This document shows, in pieces, positions 26,352 to 35,250 of a stretch of DNA of 64,000 nt (position 1 is its first letter; each line of letters starts with the position of its first letter). Location of the stretch: positions 1 through 64,000 of the forward strand of contig CAIXZF010000052.1 in assembly GCA_903923925.1 (NCBI GenBank). Reading direction: 5' to 3'. The DNA comes from an uncultured Bacteroidales bacterium (GTDB taxonomy: Bacteria > Bacteroidota > Bacteroidia > Bacteroidales > CAIXZF01). The notes beneath the pieces are model-generated. The model was not told the DNA's origin. It saw only the letters and a program-made list of their open reading frames with translations, and did no database searches. The position numbers and the translations under genes were made by a program.

Positions 26352-27554
26352 CTAACGCTTATCGTTTCGGCTGTCTGGTGTTGATGCCTTTGGCATTTCC
26401 TTCTTAGGAGCATCCTTCTTAGGAGTTTCCCTTTTAGGTGCATCCTTCTTAGGTGCATCCTTCTTAGGAGTTTCCATTTTAGGTGCATTCTTTGTAGCTT
26501 CAGATTTATTATTCTCTCTGGCATTCGCTTTGCTGCTTTCTGTTCTGCCTGAAGCTTTCCTTTCTATCGGCTGTTTGGTGTTTGTCCGGGTGCCCTGATT
26601 TTCAATATTTTTCACCTTATCAGTTTTAGAATTCTGCGCAGATGCTACCCTGATATTTCTTACCTCAGGATCTTTTATATCTGATCCGGCTTTTCCTGGA
26701 TTCTGCTTCCTGAAGTAATCTGATCCATCGCGAATTGACTCCGGCTTTGAATAACTTGAGTTGTAAGCTCCTCTTTCCCTTCTTGCATGTACAGTGTTTG
26801 AAATTGTACGGTGATGTCCGTAGTAAACATCATGCCAGTTGTTATCATACCCGTTATGATGTCCGTTATGGTAATGTCCGTAATACTCATTTTGCCAATA
26901 GTAATGGTATCCGTAATATTGGTGCCAGTACCAAGGTGTCCATGGACGCCAGTAGTTAGGATAGTAGCCGTAGTACCAGGGTGAATGCCATGCAATATAG
27001 CTTGGTAAGAAAATAAACTGAATCAAGGGCCAGGCATCATACTGAAATGTAGTAGTTTGCTGAACAACTACCGTTTGAGTGCTGCTGGTATTACCCATAT
27101 AACCAGGATTTGGAGTTGATGAAGTTTCATTCCCATAGAAAGGTTCAACAATATAATACTTCCCGTAAAGTGCTTCATCGCCAACCAGTTGGATTACAAC
27201 TTTATCATCAGGATCTTTTCGTACAACAAAAACTGCAACATCCTGATTTTCAGATTGAGAAACAGCTACCTGCAGAATAATATAATGAACATTTTTCTCA
27301 ACATAATCAACAACTTTAATGTAATCAATATAGTTGTCGCCATTAAGATCAAGGTTATTAATTTTCGCATCTTCTTCATTTAGCTTTTTTTCGAAAATTT
27401 CCAGAGTTTCAGATTCCTGGAAGATCTTCATAACAGCATAAAGATTCAGATTATCACCAGGAAGGTTAAGTTGTTCTGGTTGCTGTTGAGCTTTTAAAAT
27501 TCCGGCTGGAATTAGCAGCAGGGCAATGAGCAAATAAATTATTCTAGTTTTCAT
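26352..27554 (-). CDS. Exported W/Y/H-rich protein with PKKDAPK-type tail
   Basis: A 400-residue protein of no assigned function. A signal peptide (about 1-22, LLIPAGILKA) leads to a conserved-looking alpha/beta region (about 30-165), including a Ca-site-like LDLNGDNYIDYIK. A middle part (about 175-255) is extremely rich in Trp, Tyr, His and Pro (SPWYYGYYPNYWRPWTPWYW). The last 110 residues are charged and contain a tandem KKDAPKK/KRETPKK repeat ending near the C-terminus, which is also visible as a DNA repeat at about 26395-26480. No lipobox or T9SS domain is present, so it is probably periplasmic. I recall similar architecture as Bacteroidota hypothetical proteins but know no role. It is followed by a strong hairpin. 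Confidence 0.8.
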   Translation of the reverse strand: MKTRIIYLLIALLLIPAGILKAQQQPEQLNLPGDNLNLYAVMKIFQESETLEIFEKKLNEEDAKINNLDLNGDNYIDYIKVVDYVEKNVHYIILQVAVSQSENQDVAVFVVRKDPDDKVVIQLVGDEALYGKYYIVEPFYGNETSSTPNPGYMGNTSSTQTVVVQQTTTFQYDAWPLIQFIFLPSYIAWHSPWYYGYYPNYWRPWTPWYWHQYYGYHYYWQNEYYGHYHNGHHNGYDNNWHDVYYGHHRTISNTVHARRERGAYNSSYSKPESIRDGSDYFRKQNPGKAGSDIKDPEVRNIRVASAQNSKTDKVKNIENQGTRTNTKQPIERKASGRTESSKANARENNKSEATKNAPKMETPKKDAPKKDAPKRETPKKDAPKKEMPKASTPDSRNDKR

Positions 27555-27738
27555 GGCTTTGAATTTTAACGTAAGGTGTTTTCTTTACCTGTTATAAGCC
27601 GATTCCAAAAAACATGCCAGAATTTATCAAAACAAAGACCGGCTCATCCTTAGCTAATTTAGTAAAGATATAATACCGTTTGAGATAACTTACTTCAATT
27701 TACTTATATTTTTATTGTTAAAATATTAACAACAATGC

Positions 27739-27768
27739 TTTGAAAATGCAACTAATTACCATATCTTG
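27739..27768 (+). promoter_or_regulatory. Candidate promoter of LruC lipoprotein gene
   Basis: TTTG at 27739-27742 and TATCTTG at 27762-27768 are separated by 19 bases, close to the TTTG/TAnnTTTG consensus. Transcription would begin about 15 bases before the ATG at 27790, which supports that start over an upstream TTG. Confidence 0.5.
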
Positions 27769-27789
27769 CGCCTATTAAATCTACTGATT

Positions 27790-30075
27790 ATGAGGAACAA
27801 CAAATGGGCATTCTGGGCGATGGCTATCCTGACAATCACCCTTTTAACAACCTGCCGAAAAGAAATTCCATCGGGAACACACAATACTAATTCTATGGAT
27901 GATCTTGTGATTTCCCCAGATTTCAACTGGGAATCCAGCATGCCCGTCCACATAAAAGTGAGTGTGAACATGATCGTCCAGAACATCGGAAAGCTTTGTA
28001 AGATCTCAGTTTATGACGGCAACCCATCACAGGGAGGAAACCTGATGACCACAGGTGCAGCAGGATTCGACTATCCATTCGAAGCTGAATGGAAGCTGCC
28101 CACAGCATTGAACCTTATTTATATTCAGGCTGAAAACGACAATGGAATAAGCCTGCTCGACAGTGTTGAGGTGAGCGGGAATATAACATATACATTTGCC
28201 CAGTCGATGTTCAAGGGAAGTAAAGAAATGCTAACTGAGCCCGATTGTTCACCAGCAAATGCCACTAACACCCTTACTGGGAACGCAGTTTACAATCTGA
28301 ATAACGGCACTAACTATTATGTTACAAACAGTTTTACAGGAACGATCCATTTTTCTGGCAGTGGCGCCACAATAACAGTTTGTGGAACTATGCATCCCCA
28401 ACTCATTTCTGGAATGGGAGTATCATGCAGTATTGTTGTAGCTTCAGGCGGAACGTTCACATACGAAAATACACTTTCGATGAGCAATGGTGCAAGACTT
28501 TATTCCTATATTAATTCTCATGTGACTCTGGGTGACCTGAACCTGAATGGGGCTACAACCAAAGTATTGAACTACAGCAATTACTGGACGATCAGTTCCC
28601 AGTTCATTCCGAATGGTATTCTGGAGAATTACGGATCTATGACAATGAATAACGGACTAAAAATTACATCTACAATTCTATCTGTGGTTCAGAGCGGTTC
28701 AATAACTATACACGGAGACCTTATGCTGACGACCACACTCACCAACAACGGGAGCATTGAAATCTTCGGGCATTTAAACCTGAATAATGGAACATTAAAC
28801 AATAACTGCAAATTTATCGTCCATGAGGATCTTACTTTAACTTCCGGCTCAATTGTCCTTAATGGCGGGTATTTTAAAGAAACTCAGTCGTTGTATATTA
28901 ATAATCCTGCAGTTGTGATACTCAAGAACAAGTCTCTGCTGAGCGCGAACAATTACCATCAGGGTGTGACAGTCACCGCTTCAGGCAGCAAAAGTACTAT
29001 AAAGGCCACAGGGCAAGCTTATATTACCGGAACAGCCAAAGTAAGTGGTCCTATTGAAATGATCACTAGCAGCGGAACACTCGGCAGTGGGAATTTATCA
29101 AATTTCATTAATGGAGCCACCTTAGCTTCTATTGCAAATGCAACCAATATTATAAATTTGGGAGACTGCAATCCTGAAGGAGCTGGTCCGAATGCAACCC
29201 CACCCGACCTGGATGCTGACGGGGTTCCGGATAACCTGGATGCCTTCCCTGCCGATCCAACAAGAGCCTACATTAACTATTATCCATCTGTAAATGTATT
29301 TGGCAGTCTTGTTTTTGAAGACCTATGGCCATCAAAAGGCGATTATGACATGAACGACCTGGTTATTAACTATCGTTATAAAATGATTACCAATGCCCAT
29401 AATTACGTTGTAGACCTTGAGCCCTGGTATTTTGTGGCCGCAGCCGGAGCGGGATATTCTAACGGCTTCGGTTTACAGCTCGACGGCGTACTTCCCGGGC
29501 AGGTACAGTCAGTAACTGGATGTTCATTGCAGAACAGTATTATCTCAGTGGCATCAAATGGCACAGAAAATGGGCAGTCGAGAGCGGTGATTGTAGTTTT
29601 TGATAACTTTAATAATATTATTCACCGTGTACCAAATGGAGGAAGTTTCTTCAACACAGACACCACATATGCTAAAGGATACAGCGATACACTTAAGGTA
29701 CTCATTCATTTTGTCAGTCCTGTCACTCAGGCATCCCTTGGATCACCTATTTACAATCCATTCCTGATTAAAAACATGAACCGTAGTGTCGAAGTCCATA
29801 TGGTTGATCATTTACCTACTTCTCTGGTCGATTTTTCACTTTTCGGAACACAGAGTGATGACAGCAATCCATCTGCCGGGAGATATTACAAAACAAGTAA
29901 CAACCTGCCCTGGGTACTGAATCTGCCGGTGAAATTTGATTATGTTGTAGAGAAAACACCAATTATTCAGGGGTATAATTTCTTTGCTAACTGGTCCGAA
30001 TCAACAGGTGTATCTTCCACCGACTGGTATACAAATAAAACTGGCTACCGGACTAAAAACAAAATTTTCCATTAA
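27790..30075 (+). CDS. LruC-domain surface lipoprotein
   Basis: A 761-residue protein. The N-terminus (residues 1-25) is a lipoprotein signal ending in LLTTC. The middle is a long repetitive beta-rich region with many Asn/Gly/Thr turns (NGTLNNNCKFIVHEDLTLTSG), consistent with a beta-helix. From about residue 470 an LruC domain begins with a Ca-binding-like DLDADGVPDNLDAFPADP and contains the diagnostic FEDLWPSKGDYDMNDLV block, extending to about 700. LruC proteins are exported in many bacteria, and some occur on the surface; no enzymatic role is established. The ATG at 27790 is preferred because an in-frame TTG eight codons upstream lies within the predicted -7 box. It is isolated, with the nuclease gene 58 bases downstream. 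Confidence 0.85.
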   Translation: MRNNKWAFWAMAILTITLLTTCRKEIPSGTHNTNSMDDLVISPDFNWESSMPVHIKVSVNMIVQNIGKLCKISVYDGNPSQGGNLMTTGAAGFDYPFEAEWKLPTALNLIYIQAENDNGISLLDSVEVSGNITYTFAQSMFKGSKEMLTEPDCSPANATNTLTGNAVYNLNNGTNYYVTNSFTGTIHFSGSGATITVCGTMHPQLISGMGVSCSIVVASGGTFTYENTLSMSNGARLYSYINSHVTLGDLNLNGATTKVLNYSNYWTISSQFIPNGILENYGSMTMNNGLKITSTILSVVQSGSITIHGDLMLTTTLTNNGSIEIFGHLNLNNGTLNNNCKFIVHEDLTLTSGSIVLNGGYFKETQSLYINNPAVVILKNKSLLSANNYHQGVTVTASGSKSTIKATGQAYITGTAKVSGPIEMITSSGTLGSGNLSNFINGATLASIANATNIINLGDCNPEGAGPNATPPDLDADGVPDNLDAFPADPTRAYINYYPSVNVFGSLVFEDLWPSKGDYDMNDLVINYRYKMITNAHNYVVDLEPWYFVAAAGAGYSNGFGLQLDGVLPGQVQSVTGCSLQNSIISVASNGTENGQSRAVIVVFDNFNNIIHRVPNGGSFFNTDTTYAKGYSDTLKVLIHFVSPVTQASLGSPIYNPFLIKNMNRSVEVHMVDHLPTSLVDFSLFGTQSDDSNPSAGRYYKTSNNLPWVLNLPVKFDYVVEKTPIIQGYNFFANWSESTGVSSTDWYTNKTGYRTKNKIFH

Positions 30076-30133
30076 AATCTCAATGTTTTTACTTCTGAAT
30101 AATGACCGACAGAAATTTTAAATTACATCTAAA

Positions 30134-31534
30134 ATGAAGATTCAATTTCTTGGTGCAGCACGTGAAGTAACCGGAAGTAAACATCTGATTACGATGACAA
30201 GTGGGAAGAGGATTCTTCTCGATTGTGGAATGTTTCAGGGGAAAGGCCTCGAAACCGATGCAATGAACCGCAACCTTGGCTTCGATCCGGCCAGCATCGA
30301 CCATATCATCCTTTCCCATGCCCATATTGATCACTCCGGCCTGATTCCTTATGTATACAAACTTGGCTTTCGTGGGTCGGTGATTTGTACAGATGCCACC
30401 CGCGATCTGTGTGCAATTATGCTTGCCGACAGTGGCCACATACAAGAGGGCGACGTGAAATGGTTTAATAAACGCCGTGTTGCGAAAGGTATGAAAGCAG
30501 TAGAAGCAATCTATACTGAGAAAGATGCTCGTGCCAGCATGGAACTTTTTATTGCAATTTCATACGACAGGAAATTCAATATTGATGACAAAATCCAGGT
30601 GAGTTTCAGCAACACAGGGCATATGCTTGGCGGAGGTGTTGTTAATCTAAAAATAACAGAAAACGGTAAAACAACGCGCATTGCATATACCGGTGATATC
30701 GGCCGGCCAACAAACCGTATATTACAGGAACCTAAGTCGTTTCAGCAATGCGATTACCTTATTACAGAATCAACCTATGGCGACCGGCTTCACCCTCAGT
30801 TGCATGAAGCAGAAGGAGAGTTGTTGCGTATTTTGCTGAAAACCTGTGTTGAGAAACAGGGCAAACTTATCATACCGTCATTTGCCATCGGGCGAACCCA
30901 GGAAGTTGTTTATTCATTAAACAAATTCTTTAATGAGGGAAAACTGCCAAAAATAAAAATCTTCGTTGATAGTCCGTTGGCAGTGAATGCCACCGGAATC
31001 TTCAGAATGTACACCGGATATCTGAACGAAGATGTGAAACACGTTATGCTTACCGACCATGACCCTTTTGGTTTCAGCTCTTTATATTACGTAACCAGTC
31101 TGGAAGAATCAAAAAAACTGAATACACTTAAGCAGGCCTGTGTAATTATTTCCGCTTCGGGGATGATGGAAGCCGGCAGAATTAAACATCACCTGGCAAA
31201 TAATATTTCGGATCCAAAGAACACTATTCTGGCTGTTGGTTACTGCTCACCTATTACCCTGGGTGCAAGAATTCTGAGTGGTGAAAAAGTTGTTTCTATT
31301 TTTGGTGAAAAACATGAGGTTAAAGCTGATATAGAAAAAATTGAAGCCTTCTCAGGCCACGGCGACTATAACGAAATGATAAATTTTTTAGGCTGTCAGG
31401 ACAAAAAGCAATTAAAAAATGTTTTCCTTGTTCACGGAGAGGCTGATGCTCAGGTATATTATAAAAATGAGCTCGAAAAAGCTGGATATAGCAATATCGA
31501 AATTCCGGAACAAGGACAGGAATTCAACCTATAG
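30134..31534 (+). CDS. Beta-CASP metallo-beta-lactamase RNA-processing nuclease
   Basis: A 466-residue enzyme of the beta-CASP family (CPSF73/KH-less aCPSF type). The metallo-beta-lactamase core has the zinc motif H62-A-H64-I-D66-H67 in ILSHAHIDHSG, a later GHMLGGG histidine and TGDIGRPTN. The beta-CASP part contains PSFAIGRTQEVVY and ISASGMMEAGRIKHHL, and the end has the motif-C histidine in VHGEADAQ. Members cut or exonucleolytically trim RNA, and this length is normal for bacterial members. It is cytosolic, with no signal peptide. The gene appears monocistronic, with a 152-base gap to the transporter gene downstream. Confidence 0.93.
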   Translation: MKIQFLGAAREVTGSKHLITMTSGKRILLDCGMFQGKGLETDAMNRNLGFDPASIDHIILSHAHIDHSGLIPYVYKLGFRGSVICTDATRDLCAIMLADSGHIQEGDVKWFNKRRVAKGMKAVEAIYTEKDARASMELFIAISYDRKFNIDDKIQVSFSNTGHMLGGGVVNLKITENGKTTRIAYTGDIGRPTNRILQEPKSFQQCDYLITESTYGDRLHPQLHEAEGELLRILLKTCVEKQGKLIIPSFAIGRTQEVVYSLNKFFNEGKLPKIKIFVDSPLAVNATGIFRMYTGYLNEDVKHVMLTDHDPFGFSSLYYVTSLEESKKLNTLKQACVIISASGMMEAGRIKHHLANNISDPKNTILAVGYCSPITLGARILSGEKVVSIFGEKHEVKADIEKIEAFSGHGDYNEMINFLGCQDKKQLKNVFLVHGEADAQVYYKNELEKAGYSNIEIPEQGQEFNL

Positions 31535-31583
31535 AAATCACTGCCTTTCAATCTCCGGAGTATAGCAATCCAGTTTCAGGGCA

Positions 31584-31614
31584 TTGCCATACCTTAAAAT
31601 AAATACTAATTTTG
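31584..31614 (+). promoter_or_regulatory. Promoter of acetate-type transporter gene
   Basis: TTG at 31584-31586 and TAATTTTG at 31607-31614 are 20 bases apart, matching the Bacteroidota consensus. The 5' leader would be about 65 bases long. Confidence 0.55.
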
Positions 31615-31686
31615 CGACCTGTGACAAACCAACTACTCCTTAACCTATACAAAACTCAATATTAATCTAATAAATCACAGTACGCT

Positions 31687-32262
31687 ATGAACACTAAATT
31701 AGGAAATCCGGCTGTTGTTGGATTAGCAGGTTTCGGTTTAACAACACTTTTACTACAATTCCACAATCTTGGACTGTGCGGGCTGGGGCCAGTAGTTGCA
31801 ATGGGCTTTATATTTGGCGGATTTGCACAACTTGTTGCAGGTTTTATGGAACAAAAAACTGGCAATAATTTTGGGTTTGCTGCTTTTTCGAGTTATGGTT
31901 CTTTCTGGATTGGCTTAGGAATTATCTGGATATTAAATTATTATGGGATATACCAGTCATCCACTACAGATGTTGGATATTACCTCCTTGCATGGACATT
32001 GCTTACCGGCATTTTTACAGTTGGATCATTATTTATTCATACTGCAATGGTAACTACTTTCGGAACCTTGCTGCTTGGATTTATTTTGCTGGATTTCGGA
32101 CATTTTGGGTACCCTCAGATGAATGTTATCGCTGGATATGAGCTAATTATCTGTGCTTTTGCTGCCTGGTATATGATGGCTGCTATCATCCTGAATGACC
32201 TTTCCGGAAGAGAATTTTTAAGGCTCGGCCAGCCGTGGATTAAGCCAGTACTAAAAAAATAA
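31687..32262 (+). CDS. GPR1/FUN34/YaaH-family acetate/succinate transporter
   Basis: A 191-residue membrane protein with six predicted helices. The N-terminal family signature NPAVVGLAGFGLTTLLLQ is a close variant of NPAPLGL. The next helices (VAMGFIFGGFAQLVAGFMEQKTGNNFG and AFSSYGSFWIGLGIIWIL) match the pore-forming blocks of SatP/AceTr proteins, which import acetate or succinate with protons. Length and topology are normal for the family. The WG-TonB gene starts 20 bases downstream, so the two may share the promoter at 31584-31614. The exact substrate is inferred from the family. Confidence 0.9.
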   Translation: MNTKLGNPAVVGLAGFGLTTLLLQFHNLGLCGLGPVVAMGFIFGGFAQLVAGFMEQKTGNNFGFAAFSSYGSFWIGLGIIWILNYYGIYQSSTTDVGYYLLAWTLLTGIFTVGSLFIHTAMVTTFGTLLLGFILLDFGHFGYPQMNVIAGYELIICAFAAWYMMAAIILNDLSGREFLRLGQPWIKPVLKK

Positions 32263-32282
32263 GTATAAAAATCCCGGAACAA

Positions 32283-33218
32283 ATGAATCGACTATTGCTT
32301 TTATTTTTCGTAGTAAGTATTTCATTAACAGCAAATTCACAAACAGGAACTCCTCAACTTAAACTAAAAAAAGGCAGGTATGTGTTTGTAAAAGAAGGAA
32401 AAAGAAAACTGGCTATTAAAAGGAAGTTCAGCTTCGCAAATTCATTTAGCGAAGGGTATGCATTGATTGAAGAAAATCTCAAATTCGGGTATATTGATAC
32501 AAAAGGCGAATCAATGATACCCTGTCAGTATTATGATGCAGGCGATTTTTCAGATGGACTTGCATATTTTTCTAATGGTGGGAAATATGGATATATTGAC
32601 AAAAACAGCAAGGTTCTTATTAAACCCATGTTTGTTAAAGCCTATGATTTCCGAAGAGATGTTGCCCTGGTTATGGTAAGCAACCCCGATACTTCAATTT
32701 ATGGAGACGGCGAAACTGTTTACGGCTATGTTAACAAATCTGGAAAATTCATTTGCGAAAAATATTTCACTGAAATACTTCGTCCGTTTAACGATTCTAC
32801 AGCAATTGTTACAATAAAAAAGGCTGAATTCAAATTGAAAAAGAACGGAAGCCTGATTCCTTTTTTGAGTGAGCCCAAAAAAGGAGATTCAACAGCAGAG
32901 GGAATGGTGATAGTTGAACAAATGCCTCAATATAGGGGTGGTGATAATAAAAGGCTGGAATTCCTTCAGGAAAATATCAATTATCCATCATCGGCAAAGG
33001 AGGCAGGCTATAAAGGGATGACATATGTTGGCTTTATTGTAACTAAAACTGGTGAAGTTACTGAGGAAAGAATAGTTTGCAAAACGAATATTCATCCATT
33101 ACTTGAAAAAGAATCAATAAGGGTAGTTAAACTAATGCCTGATTTTATTCCCGGCTATCAGGATGGCAAAGCGGTAAGCGTTAGTTTTACAATGCCCATT
33201 AAATTTTCATTGAATTAA
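32283..33218 (+). CDS. WG-repeat protein with TonB C-terminal domain
   Basis: A 311-residue exported protein. A signal peptide (about 1-20) precedes at least three WG-type beta repeats (for example FGYIDTKGESMIPCQYYDAG and KYGYIDKNSKVLIKPMFVKA). The C-terminal 95 residues form a TonB C-domain-like fold (MPQYRGGDNKRLEFLQENIN, YPSSAKEAGYKG, and the closing KAVSVSFTMPIKFSLN). Usually TonB C-domains hang from a membrane anchor and energise outer-membrane receptors. Here the protein has a cleavable signal and no transmembrane rod, so it is unlikely to transduce energy. It may instead bind envelope partners. The stop is one base before the next gene's ATG, showing translational coupling. Confidence 0.85.
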   Translation: MNRLLLLFFVVSISLTANSQTGTPQLKLKKGRYVFVKEGKRKLAIKRKFSFANSFSEGYALIEENLKFGYIDTKGESMIPCQYYDAGDFSDGLAYFSNGGKYGYIDKNSKVLIKPMFVKAYDFRRDVALVMVSNPDTSIYGDGETVYGYVNKSGKFICEKYFTEILRPFNDSTAIVTIKKAEFKLKKNGSLIPFLSEPKKGDSTAEGMVIVEQMPQYRGGDNKRLEFLQENINYPSSAKEAGYKGMTYVGFIVTKTGEVTEERIVCKTNIHPLLEKESIRVVKLMPDFIPGYQDGKAVSVSFTMPIKFSLN

Positions 33219-33219
33219 C

Positions 33220-33759
33220 ATGGCAGAAACAATTGAAGTAAAACAAACCTGGACAAATTATCTTGCAATTACCACAGTATTATTTGCAGTTTGTGCAACA
33301 TTATCAACATTTAAAGGAGGCGGGTATAGCACACGATCGTTACTGAATCAAACTCAGGCAGCAAATAAATGGTCGTATTACCAATCAAAAAGCATAAAAT
33401 CATATTTGTTTGAATTGCAGAAAAGCACACTTGAGTTTCAGAAAAGCACTTTAAAAGATGCCCCTGGCGAATTGCTTGGCAAATATGACTCCGAAATAGC
33501 ACGTCTCGACAAAAGTATTCACAGGTATGACGAGGAGAAAATAACAATTAAGAGAGATGCAGAAGATCTTGAAAAGAACAGAGATCTGTATAAGCTTCAC
33601 TCCAGTGAATTTGGGTTTGCAGTTATATTTCTGCAGGTTTCAATCCTTCTTTCCTCTATTGCAGCGCTAACAAAAAAGAAATATATCTGGTTGGTCAGCA
33701 TTGCTGTTGGCTCCGTGGGTATTTTCTATTTCGCAAATGGATTTCTATTGTTTTTCTGA
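33220..33759 (+). CDS. DUF4337-like membrane protein
   Basis: A 179-residue protein with an N-terminal membrane helix (about 13-31, YLAITTVLFAVCATLSTFKGG), a helical middle segment and two C-terminal membrane helices (FAVIFLQVSILLSSIAAL and YIWLVSIAVGSVGIFYFANG). The conserved block GGYSTRSLLNQTQAANKWSYYQSKSIK fits the DUF4337 family as I recall it. No function is known to me. It is translationally coupled to the WG-TonB gene (taa-c-atg), so the two products may work together in the envelope. The coiled middle part (about 60-125) could reach into the periplasm or cytoplasm depending on topology. Confidence 0.8.
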   Translation: MAETIEVKQTWTNYLAITTVLFAVCATLSTFKGGGYSTRSLLNQTQAANKWSYYQSKSIKSYLFELQKSTLEFQKSTLKDAPGELLGKYDSEIARLDKSIHRYDEEKITIKRDAEDLEKNRDLYKLHSSEFGFAVIFLQVSILLSSIAALTKKKYIWLVSIAVGSVGIFYFANGFLLFF

Positions 33760-33771
33760 ACATAATTTGAA

Positions 33772-33799
33772 GTAGGGACATGCCATGGCATGTCCTTAC
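33772..33799. repeat. Large palindrome behind the DUF4337-like gene
   Basis: A perfect 20-base palindrome, GGACATGCCATGGCATGTCC (33776-33795), is extended by GTA and TAC at the outside around one mismatch, giving arms of about 14 bases without a loop. It lies 13 bases after the gene's stop and lacks a T run. It resembles dispersed palindromic repeat cores more than a terminator. Confidence 0.65.
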
Positions 33800-33825
33800 A
33801 AAATTTTTGATTGGGCAGGCAACTA

Positions 33826-33859
33826 TTGGGTTTTTTACATGACTATGTAGTATAACTTG
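33826..33859 (+). promoter_or_regulatory. Candidate promoter of T9SS protein gene
   Basis: TTG at 33826-33828 and TATAACTTG at 33851-33859 lie 22 bases apart, a loose match to the Bacteroidota consensus. It argues for the ATG at 33892 rather than a GTG at 33859, which would lie inside the -7 box. Confidence 0.4.
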
Positions 33860-33891
33860 TGAATATCTATAACCACAATATACTACCCGAT

Positions 33892-34809
33892 ATGAAGAAA
33901 TTTTCTCTTTTATTTATTTTTGCTGTCGTATTTTTTAGCCTATCGAATGCTCAACAGGATATTAATGCAGCAAAAGTTAATGAATTAAGAACCGGGCAGA
34001 CGTCTTTTCCTGCGTCCAGAAGCATTTTAGTCTCCTCATTAAACGAAAGTTTCGAGAATACCTGGCCACCTGATGGCTGGACGATTTACAGTCCGGATGG
34101 AGGATCAGGCTGGACGTATGTGAATGTTGGAACAGCAATACCAGGCTGGAATGGTGGCAGTGTAGTGATGACGCCTGATGGAAGCGGCGGACAAAAACAG
34201 GCCTTCTGTACCTGGACAACGGGAGGGGCTGCCAGTAACGACCAATGGCTTGTTACTCCTCAAATAAGTATTGCCTCAAATTATACAATGTCGTTCTGGA
34301 TTCGTAAATATGGGAATTACAAAGATAATCTTCGTGTTCTTTTATCATCATCGACAAATTCAATGAGTGATTTTACAACAGAAATTGCAAACATTGAATA
34401 TCAGGTTACTGACAGTGGTTGGTATTCAAGGCAATACAGCATGGGAGTTTACAATGGTCAGAATATCTATATCGCTTTTAATGAAACAGTTGACAATACT
34501 TATGTTGACGGAGCTGCTATTTTTATTGATCTTGTAAAAATTGATCAGGGTACTGCCATTGACAGTCCTTCAGAAAAAGTTGAAATCAGCCTCTCTCCTA
34601 ACCCGGCGCATGATAATCTGACTATATTATCTGAACTTCCAATTAAAAAGATTCAGCTTACAGATTTAACCGGAAGAGTTTATTCTGAAAATAATTACAA
34701 CAATCAAAGGGTTCAACTTTCTGTTAGTGATCTGAACCCGGGAATTTACCTGATCCGGGTTGAAACAAAAAATGGCTTTAGCACGCGAAAGTTCTGTGTT
34801 TCGAAATAA
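33892..34809 (+). CDS. Secreted choice-of-anchor/MAM-like protein with T9SS domain
   Basis: A 305-residue secreted protein. The signal peptide (about 1-20, LLFIFAVVFFSLSNA) is followed by a short linker. A beta-sandwich of the cleaved-adhesin (choice-of-anchor J) type runs from LNESFENTWPPDGWTIYSPD to AAIFIDLVKI (about 45-225). A type A T9SS sorting domain (VEISLSPNPAHDNLTIL ... FSTRKFCVSK) makes up the last 75 or so residues. The adhesin domain resembles the first domain of the protein at 18762-20615. It is probably displayed on or released from the surface. The start is the ATG at 33892, not the longer GTG form. The small cytochrome gene follows after 26 bases. Confidence 0.85.
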   Translation: MKKFSLLFIFAVVFFSLSNAQQDINAAKVNELRTGQTSFPASRSILVSSLNESFENTWPPDGWTIYSPDGGSGWTYVNVGTAIPGWNGGSVVMTPDGSGGQKQAFCTWTTGGAASNDQWLVTPQISIASNYTMSFWIRKYGNYKDNLRVLLSSSTNSMSDFTTEIANIEYQVTDSGWYSRQYSMGVYNGQNIYIAFNETVDNTYVDGAAIFIDLVKIDQGTAIDSPSEKVEISLSPNPAHDNLTILSELPIKKIQLTDLTGRVYSENNYNNQRVQLSVSDLNPGIYLIRVETKNGFSTRKFCVSK

Positions 34810-34835
34810 TTGCAAGGAATATATACTATTTTACC

Positions 34836-35126
34836 ATGAAGAAACACCTTATACCAGCAATACTGGTTGTTTTGTTATGTGCATGCAGCGCTAAACTTTA
34901 TGAACCAACAACAGCGAATGTATCTCCCGGTACTACCCTTGAGGATCTGCAGAAAGGGAAACAGATTATGTTTGAAAAATGTGGTAATTGCCATGGAATG
35001 CCTAGACCATCAAGATATACAAAAGAAAAATGGGTTAGTATTCTTGATAAAATGGCACCCAAATCAAAAATAACCAACGATCAGAAGAATCTCATCTACC
35101 AATACGTTACAAGTGTCCCAAAATAA
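34836..35126 (+). CDS. Small monohaem cytochrome c lipoprotein
   Basis: A 96-residue lipoprotein. The N-terminal signal ends in a lipobox VLLCAC (Cys about 17). A single haem-binding CGNCH motif lies in KQIMFEKCGNCHGMPRPS near residue 49, and a downstream Met in DKMAPKSK is a candidate axial ligand. The size and order are those of small class I-like cytochromes attached to the membrane. Its redox partner is not encoded nearby. It lies 26 bases after the T9SS protein gene and may be co-transcribed with it. Confidence 0.88.
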   Translation: MKKHLIPAILVVLLCACSAKLYEPTTANVSPGTTLEDLQKGKQIMFEKCGNCHGMPRPSRYTKEKWVSILDKMAPKSKITNDQKNLIYQYVTSVPK

Positions 35127-35250
35127 AATTTAATTTCCCATTTTGAACCTATTTCCCAATTTAATTGTTATATGCTAGATTGAAACATTATTTTAAGCAT
35201 TTAAGTACTGCTTTGAATAAGGGTTAGTAATAACAACTAAAACTGGAAAC

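Noticed and set aside
26395-26480. Short tandem DNA repeat as a CRISPR-like or VNTR locus.
   Set aside because: It lies within the coding sequence of the exported protein and encodes its KKDAPKK tail; there are no spacers.
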